Shown here in pieces: positions 58,401-64,000 of a stretch of DNA of 64,000 bases (position 1 is the first letter of the stretch; each line of letters opens with the position of its first letter). The position numbers and the translations under genes are program-made. Below the pieces are notes generated by a model, which did not search any database, was not told the DNA's origin, and saw only the letters and a program-made list of their open reading frames with translations. Origin of the DNA: Ulva prolifera (Eukaryota > Chlorophyta > Ulvophyceae > Ulvales > Ulvaceae); contig CM041197.1 of NCBI GenBank assembly GCA_023078555.1, positions 2,514,501 to 2,578,500 of the forward strand, read 5' to 3'.

Positions 58401-60422
58401 GGAGCGGGAGCACGCAGAGGGATCTGGGGTTGGCCTCGTGGGAATGTGCTGCTGCCCATGCAGGAGCAGCGGGGAATCGTGTGCCATATTCAGAGAGGCG
58501 TGATGATGCACAGGGGAGGGCGCACTCGTGATGTGTCTGTTGCAGCGCTTGACGTTGAGCATGCATATGTTTGCGGCAGTCTCCCCGGCAGCCTCCGCCT
58601 GCAGCATGGCGCACGACATTCGTGACAATGTGAACTCACTCAAGGCAATGTGACATCTAGAAGAAATTGCAGGGCATCGCAGATTATTGTTTTGCGCGAG
58701 GGTCTGCAAAGCCTGGTGCCACACTTCTAGGTGACGGAAGTGTGATGTGAAGCAGCAACAGAATTTGGCCGGAAGGGTTGCAGACATCCAGGACGGCTGA
58801 TGCATGCAGTGCAGCAGCAACAGTGTCAGTGGCAGGGCACGGGAACGCACGGCCTGCTCTTGATCGGGCTGATCACCCCACTCCTGCTGAAACCAGTCCA
58901 CCAGCTCCTTCAGCACCGCCCGCTCCAAGGTCCTCTGCACTCGGTCAGCTACAGCGTGCCTGGGCAGCAGTGGCACAATTGGAGGCGCCCCTGGTAGCCA
59001 GTGGTACTGCACAAGGCCCGCATCTGCAGCCTGTGCATTGTCCCACATGCAGCTCAAGAGCTGCAGCGCAACAAGCTCCCCTTGCAGCCCCTTTGACTTC
59101 GGGTCTGGCATGACGTCCAGGACGTAGCTAGCCTCGAGACCTCGAGCACCTTCATAGACTGTGTGGACAGCCTTGAACTGCATGATCTCAGCGAGGGAAG
59201 GTGGCGGGCTTCCCAAGGCAGTCTTCAGAGGTGGCTTTGCAGCGTACTCATGTGGCTTTGCTATACAATCTGCAATCACAGATGATATGCAGAGCCAGAT
59301 AGAGATGCATGGAAGCCTATTTGCAGAAGAGCAACTGCATGCGAAATATCACGGGCCATCGAGGACCACAAAAAACAAGCCGCATGCGCCCCTGCAGTCA
59401 TCAAACGACCTAGCACATTGCACAATCACCAAGTCTTCTGACGCCTTTGCACGATGGCACACAAATTCATCAATTCAATAGCCTTCAATTCCAGCACTAT
59501 AACAGGTACGTGTATGCTTGAGCTCTCAATCGCAACGGCACGGATGGAGGGGCAAACCTTTCTGTGCTTGTTCGGCCAAGGTGTGAGGATGTGGCGTCAG
59601 CCAGGACTGGGAGTGCCTGATGATCTGACCGTTGTGCACTTCCAAAATCGGCACAGGAGGATATCCGAGGATCAAGTCTCCTGCGGAAACACGAAATAGC
59701 CTGAAGAACCGGCCATGTGCACACACTTGTCTGTGGACTGAGACAGTGCAGAAGCACAGCACCCGGGACTGCTCTGTCCATCAACGTAGCCTGATGCAAT
59801 AACAGGAGTACATCACAGTAGTCCAGGGCATAGGTGATCATGCAAACAATCTGTTTCTGAGTGAGCAGGTAAGCACACCATTCGTGGCGGTCGCTCGGTG
59901 TGGTGCTTTGATCCCGTTTCTTGCGGCCTGACGCTTGGATCTGCTGCGAGTCTCAGCTGACTCCTTGAGCCCTGACACGGCTCCGGCTGTCCCCCCCCGC
60001 TGCTCTGAACCCGGCCGTGTACTACTGTTTAACGGCTCGGTGCTCTTGTCCTTCTGAGCCTCACCGTTTTCCTTGCTTTTGCTTCTGACCTCCTGACTGG
60101 CAGCATTAGCAGCTTGCTGCTGCTTCAGCTTGTGCAGGTGCTTTGAAGAACATGGACCGTCCTCAGGAAGGTCTGATGTTGCCTGTGCGGTCAGATCTTT
60201 ATAGGCTTGCTTCGGCTGTGCCGCCGTTTTCTGTTCAGATGATTTGCCCGCCCGACTCTTGCGGACACCTGCAGGTTGCTGGGTGCCAAGGTGAACACGC
60301 GATTGCTTTGAGGCCAGCCATGACATGTTCTTTGCGGCAGCGGCATTTTTGCCGAGCTCTGAATGTTTGTCCTTCTTCTTAGAGCGAATGCGGTCTGGCT
60401 GCTCAGCTGGTCGCTTCGTCAT
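49424..60422 (-). CDS. Large orphan protein, about 1,700 residues, about 15 exons
   Basis: Minus-strand exons: 60422-59879, 59269-58851, 58598-58526, 58282-58086, 57633-57151, 56799-56566, 56185-55949, 55405-54932, 54587-54285, 53434-53110, 52702-52322, 51959-51692, 51189-50757, 50299-49794 (or shorter) and a last piece near 49651-49424. Phases close at all but the final junction, which is why I treat it as one gene. It starts MTKRPAEQPDRIRSKKKDKH, a Lys/Ser/Gln-rich disordered region of about 180 residues, then becomes helical and globular (IMQFKAVHTVYEGARGLEAS, ALQLLSCMWDN, CRLLLLLLGKRRGRGFEYLQ). Later blocks include VRPWEYLGCFNASLRELC, VLLITCGDRFRRPRL, RRNWHMTGLLNVALPHLGRL, an acidic linker (ADADVDMEDAEAP), GISMEEWRAVVVLRRPDLLE and LEFNREHWRFSSPERAAVYR. 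I recognise no family. Splitting into two genes cannot be excluded. One intron (55948-55406) is best explained as GC-AG. Basic N terminus plus acidic linker suggest a nuclear protein. Confidence 0.6.
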
Positions 60423-61471
60423 TTGGGAAGGGAGCGCCTGGAGGAGCCTGCACTGACCAACATAGCATGGCGCTCAGGGATGTTCCAACGAAAGCGAGAA
60501 TAGCATTGACTGACTTCTTGTATACTTGATCACATGGGTTCTTTGCTGCTGAACTGCTGAAGCCGGTGTATTAGGACACTGTCGGAATGTAGTGAGAGAC
60601 GCACGCGACAATCGAATTTCGTCAGAGTTCCATCACACTCGAGTTAAGTCGAGTACATATGCACCATACTATATACAGAGGCCGATGCAGCTTTCGACAG
60701 CATTGCACTACTGCCGAAGCAGCATCATGGAGTGCCACAGCAAGCTAGCATGGTACGATGAAAGAGCACCGCCAATACCAACCAACGATACGCAGGTCAG
60801 ATAAGCAGAATGGAAACATCTCGAGAATCTACAACTTTGCTGATGATCGTGCTCTGCAAAGGCGTTTGGGCACCCGGGAAGTCGTGAGCGTGGTGCATGC
60901 TTTCAAAAGCGTTGTCACCATCGCCACGCACAATGACCGGTGCCGGTGCAGGGGCGGTCGTGGCGATACTATGACGTCGAGTGTTTGAAACACAGGCTGG
61001 GAGCAGTCAACATTGAAGCTGTTATGAGATATGGCTGGCGCATGCAATAAACACATGAATCGGACACATGCTTTGTGTTGCAATGTCAGCGTGTCACTTG
61101 AGCTCGTGTGTCCCTGACCAACACCAGCGTCACCCCATGTAAGATGGATTCGAAGTCTAGCTTAGCAGAATCGATTCAAAAAGCAGGGCTTGTAGGATGT
61201 GGTCGTACCAGACAGCCTCGAGTTTTCTCTGATCCAGATGGCGATCATACTGCAAGGACTGTATACTCGTTCAGTAAATTGGAAAGGTATGTGTCCAGGT
61301 GCCGATCTTGTACCGTTTATAGCCGAGGCGATAACTTTTCCAATAAGGCATCACTGCCTTGATGCAGTTGCCCGTCTGATGCGCTTGCTGCGCGGGGGGC
61401 GATCGTCCCATCGCAGCACAAGCGCGCATGCGCGTTCCGAACGTCTTGCATCCCTGCATGTGCATCCGATA
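60423..61471. other. Divergent intergenic region
   Basis: Separates the large minus-strand orphan from the + strand coiled-coil gene, so both 5' regions lie here. No convincing exon. The first exon of the + strand gene may be in the 3' part. Confidence 0.35.
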
Positions 61472-61551
61472 GGTCTGGTGACAAGGGAATTCGTGATCGT
61501 GGGGACTCGGCTCAAGGCGAGAAGGTTGGTCGCTCCAAGCGGCACGGTCTC

Positions 61552-64000
61552 TTGCACCGGGTGGCCGAGAACTCAACGGAGGCAGCATGCCGTAATAATG
61601 AACAGATCTCGTTGATACGTATCTGTGAAGCCGCATCGAGCCACGATGAGCCACAGAGGGACGGACCCCGTGAGCAATTAGTTTGCGATCTACAGAAAGC
61701 TGTGACACGAGCCCAGGCTGAAGCTGCAGCTGCAACTGCGGCACAAAGAAGGAATGAATCAGCAATGCAAGAGCAACTCAGACTCACCAGACAGGAGATG
61801 CAGCACCTCCAAAGCAAGGTACGACCGTCAGCTCACACCTTGAAGCAATTATGTCAGTGAGGCACTATCGCCAGCTTCTGCAAATGTGCTAATACAGGTT
61901 GATCAAGCTGGTACAGAGCTCTTCGAGATGCAAGCGATAGAGACGAAACTTCGCGATGACTTGGCTTTTGTAAACACAGATCTAAACAAAAGTAGTGCAC
62001 AAGCACGGCAGGCATCATCTGCACTGCAAGCTGCCAAGGCAGCTAGCAAGCAGCACCGACAGGAAGTGCGAAAGCTGGCATCAGAAAATGCCCAGCTACA
62101 CGCTGAAGTTGATTCTGCTAGAAAAGAATTGCAAGCTCTGCGAGCGCATCTGACTGCTGTAAAAGTAGATGTGGCCAACAGGACAGCAGCAGCGGCCACC
62201 ACCTCAGTTGACCAAGGTTCGCAGACAGCCAAACCTGGCAGACTGACCGTTGATGTGGAGCAAGTTGGTATAGACGCGTCACTCCCAAGCAAGCGTCACG
62301 GACAGGCTCCTGGCTCTTACCAGGTGGCATGTGCAAAGCGAGCACCAGGCCAGGTGCCAATTCCGGCTTCAGCGGAACAATCGGAGGCACGATCACCGAG
62401 ATTATCTATATGACTGGTGTACTGGCACAGCTTGAACGATCTAACTTTCCAGCAACGGCAGGATGGCATGTCGTCACCAGGCTGGCATGTCCTGATGCAG
62501 GCAGATGATGAGGTCCTGCCATGCAGCCCTGGCCCTCAAGCCCTCACCTCATCAGAACCACCGATGGACTTTCGCAGCTCAGCAGCTGATGCGCCGGCTA
62601 TGGTGGAGATGCGCAACAAGCACGAGCAGGCACAGGCACAACTGGCAGTGGCTCGATCAGAAGCTGCTGTGTGGCAAGCCGCTTCTGAGGCTGCGGGGAA
62701 GCGTGCTGACACGGCGGAAGCTGAACTGAAAAGCGCTTTGGAGCAGATCGCAGCGATGGAGCAGAGACTAGCAGACACATGCGTTCGGGTGTCAGTGTGC
62801 GACTCGAGCAGCGCTGCGACTCAGTGCTGCATCAGAATACCTGCGAGCGATGCTTCGTCACAGAGTGACATTGGCAGCTCAGGATTCATGGCACCTGTGG
62901 ATGAATATAAAGCTTGTGCACTCCCTGTGGACAGTGGGGGGGTGTGCAAGAGACTGGATGAGAGCGACAGCAATCTAGCAGCAGGTGGAGGTGCCAGCCA
63001 TAACGATACATCAGCGGCAGTAACTGCTGCAAGCCTTGGCCTCATCTCCTCAACCTGCTCTGCTGTTGCTTCCGATACGACCTCCAGTAAGCAGTCCCCT
63101 GCTAGCCGTGAACAGCAGGACCAAACAGGCGAAAAGCGTGCTGAGGACGAGCAGACTCTTGGAACTGGTGGTCAAGCAGACAGCACCGCCGCATGGCCGG
63201 GGCTACCAAAGTTGCAGGCGGCAGCAGCCGCAGCGCACAAAGCTGCCCGGGCAGCCGAGGAGGACGCTGCTCCTCGGCTTGTTGCTCACATCACATTCCT
63301 GACGGCACGTGTGGCTGAGCTGCTCCAGAGTCGGCCACCCACTGGTGCGCCCCTGCGTGATCAACGGCCGGTGTGGACGACATGCATGGATCATGCAACA
63401 TGATCGGAGAATGACCTTGAAACTAAAATGTGGTTTGGGGTCAGGTTGTCATCCTTGTTGCCACAGCCTGCACAGAGATGCATGGATACATGGCCGCGGC
63501 CACGTAGCAGACAATTAAGAATTGCAGGAGCATGGCAAAGGTAGGCTGATTTTCCGCACGTATACGCGTATAATATATTGCCAGGTCTGAGGCCTGAGAA
63601 ACAGATACAGCTTGAAAATTACACCATGCAAGCCCGGGACAACCCAGGTCTGATGTACACGAGCGTTCGCTCCAGCTCGAGAACACTTGGTGGCGCCCAT
63701 GAATCACACATGCATGTGCAGGCCCCGCTGCAAGCACCAGTGGTGCCCCTGTGCCTTCCGCAAGTGCTGCTGGGGCCCCGGGCGTGCATGCCCTCAACGC
63801 AATGAACGAACGCCTCGCGGCCGAGAACACGAGCCTCCTGCGTGAGCTGGCACGTGCCCATGCATATGCGCTTCCCCCGCATGCACCATGCGGCACAGGC
63901 AGTGCCGCGGTGCCGCTGAGGAGGTGGCCAGGTGCGGCAGCCCGTGACGTAGAGTCCACAGGCGGCTCCGGCATGCACTCTGTCCTCGGCGGGGGCCGGT
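61552..64000 (+). CDS. Coiled-coil protein, partial at both ends
   Basis: Exons ending at 61818, then 61898-62323, 62501-63344 and 63722 to beyond the window end. Junction phases close (donors GTACGA, GTGGCA, GTGCGC). The frame stays open upstream of 61552 without an ATG, so the true start is on an earlier exon, perhaps after the GATAG acceptor near 61,470. Heptad-like stretches dominate: VTRAQAEAAAATAAQRR, QEQLRLTRQEMQHLQSK, TKLRDDLAFVNTDLNKSSAQ, LASENAQLHAEVDSARKELQ, AELKSALEQIAAMEQRLAD and MNERLAAENTSLLRELARA. They are separated by Ser/Thr/Gln-rich linkers including SVDQGSQTAKPG. Such layouts occur in cytoskeletal, centrosomal and golgin-type scaffold proteins; nothing here picks one. No catalytic motif is seen. 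Confidence 0.7.

Overview
The window looks like nuclear DNA of a green alga, probably a chlorophyte of the trebouxiophyte type. The reasons are GC-rich, intron-dense genes with many short exons, plant-type members of several families (a fatty acid amide hydrolase-like amidase, a soluble ABCI-type ABC ATPase, organellar GatB and a bestrophin), and heavy use of the TGCATGCA motif inside introns. The lineage is inferred from gene style; no marker gene is present. I joined exons by hand, using reading phase, GT-AG ends and family similarity. Models whose phases close across every junction are rated high.

Layout. 0-1.9 kb: C-rich flank with a small MITE. 1.9-6.6 kb (+): eight-exon FAAH-type amidase with a strong fold-back hairpin in one intron. 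7.6-10.2 kb (-): soluble ABC ATPase, tail to tail with the amidase. 11.8-13.5 kb (-): protein of unknown function with a leucine-rich-repeat look. 14.07-19.63 kb (+): whole Ty1/copia element with identical LTRs and a 5-bp target duplication. 20.4-24.2 kb (-): GatB, subunit of the organellar Glu-tRNA(Gln) amidotransferase. 24.2-32 kb: gene-poor block with a short dispersed repeat, tandem repeats and palindromes. 32.1-33.4 kb (-): p25-alpha/TPPP-domain protein, perhaps with a 5' exon near 35.1 kb. 36.3-39 kb (-): poorly resolved coiled-coil gene. 40.4-44.5 kb (+): seven-exon bestrophin-like channel. 45.4-49.1 kb (-): four-exon, 974-residue orphan with an acidic tail. 49.4-60.4 kb (-): about 15-exon orphan of about 1,700 residues. 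61.5 kb to the end (+): coiled-coil gene running off the window.

The genes do not form an operon or a visible pathway; they are ordinary eukaryotic neighbours. What unites them is splicing style: most introns begin GTGCG instead of GTAAG or GTGAG, many end in GCATGCAG, and several carry a homopolymeric C run on the sense strand just after the donor. I found no rRNA, tRNA, CRISPR array or prokaryotic-type mobile element.
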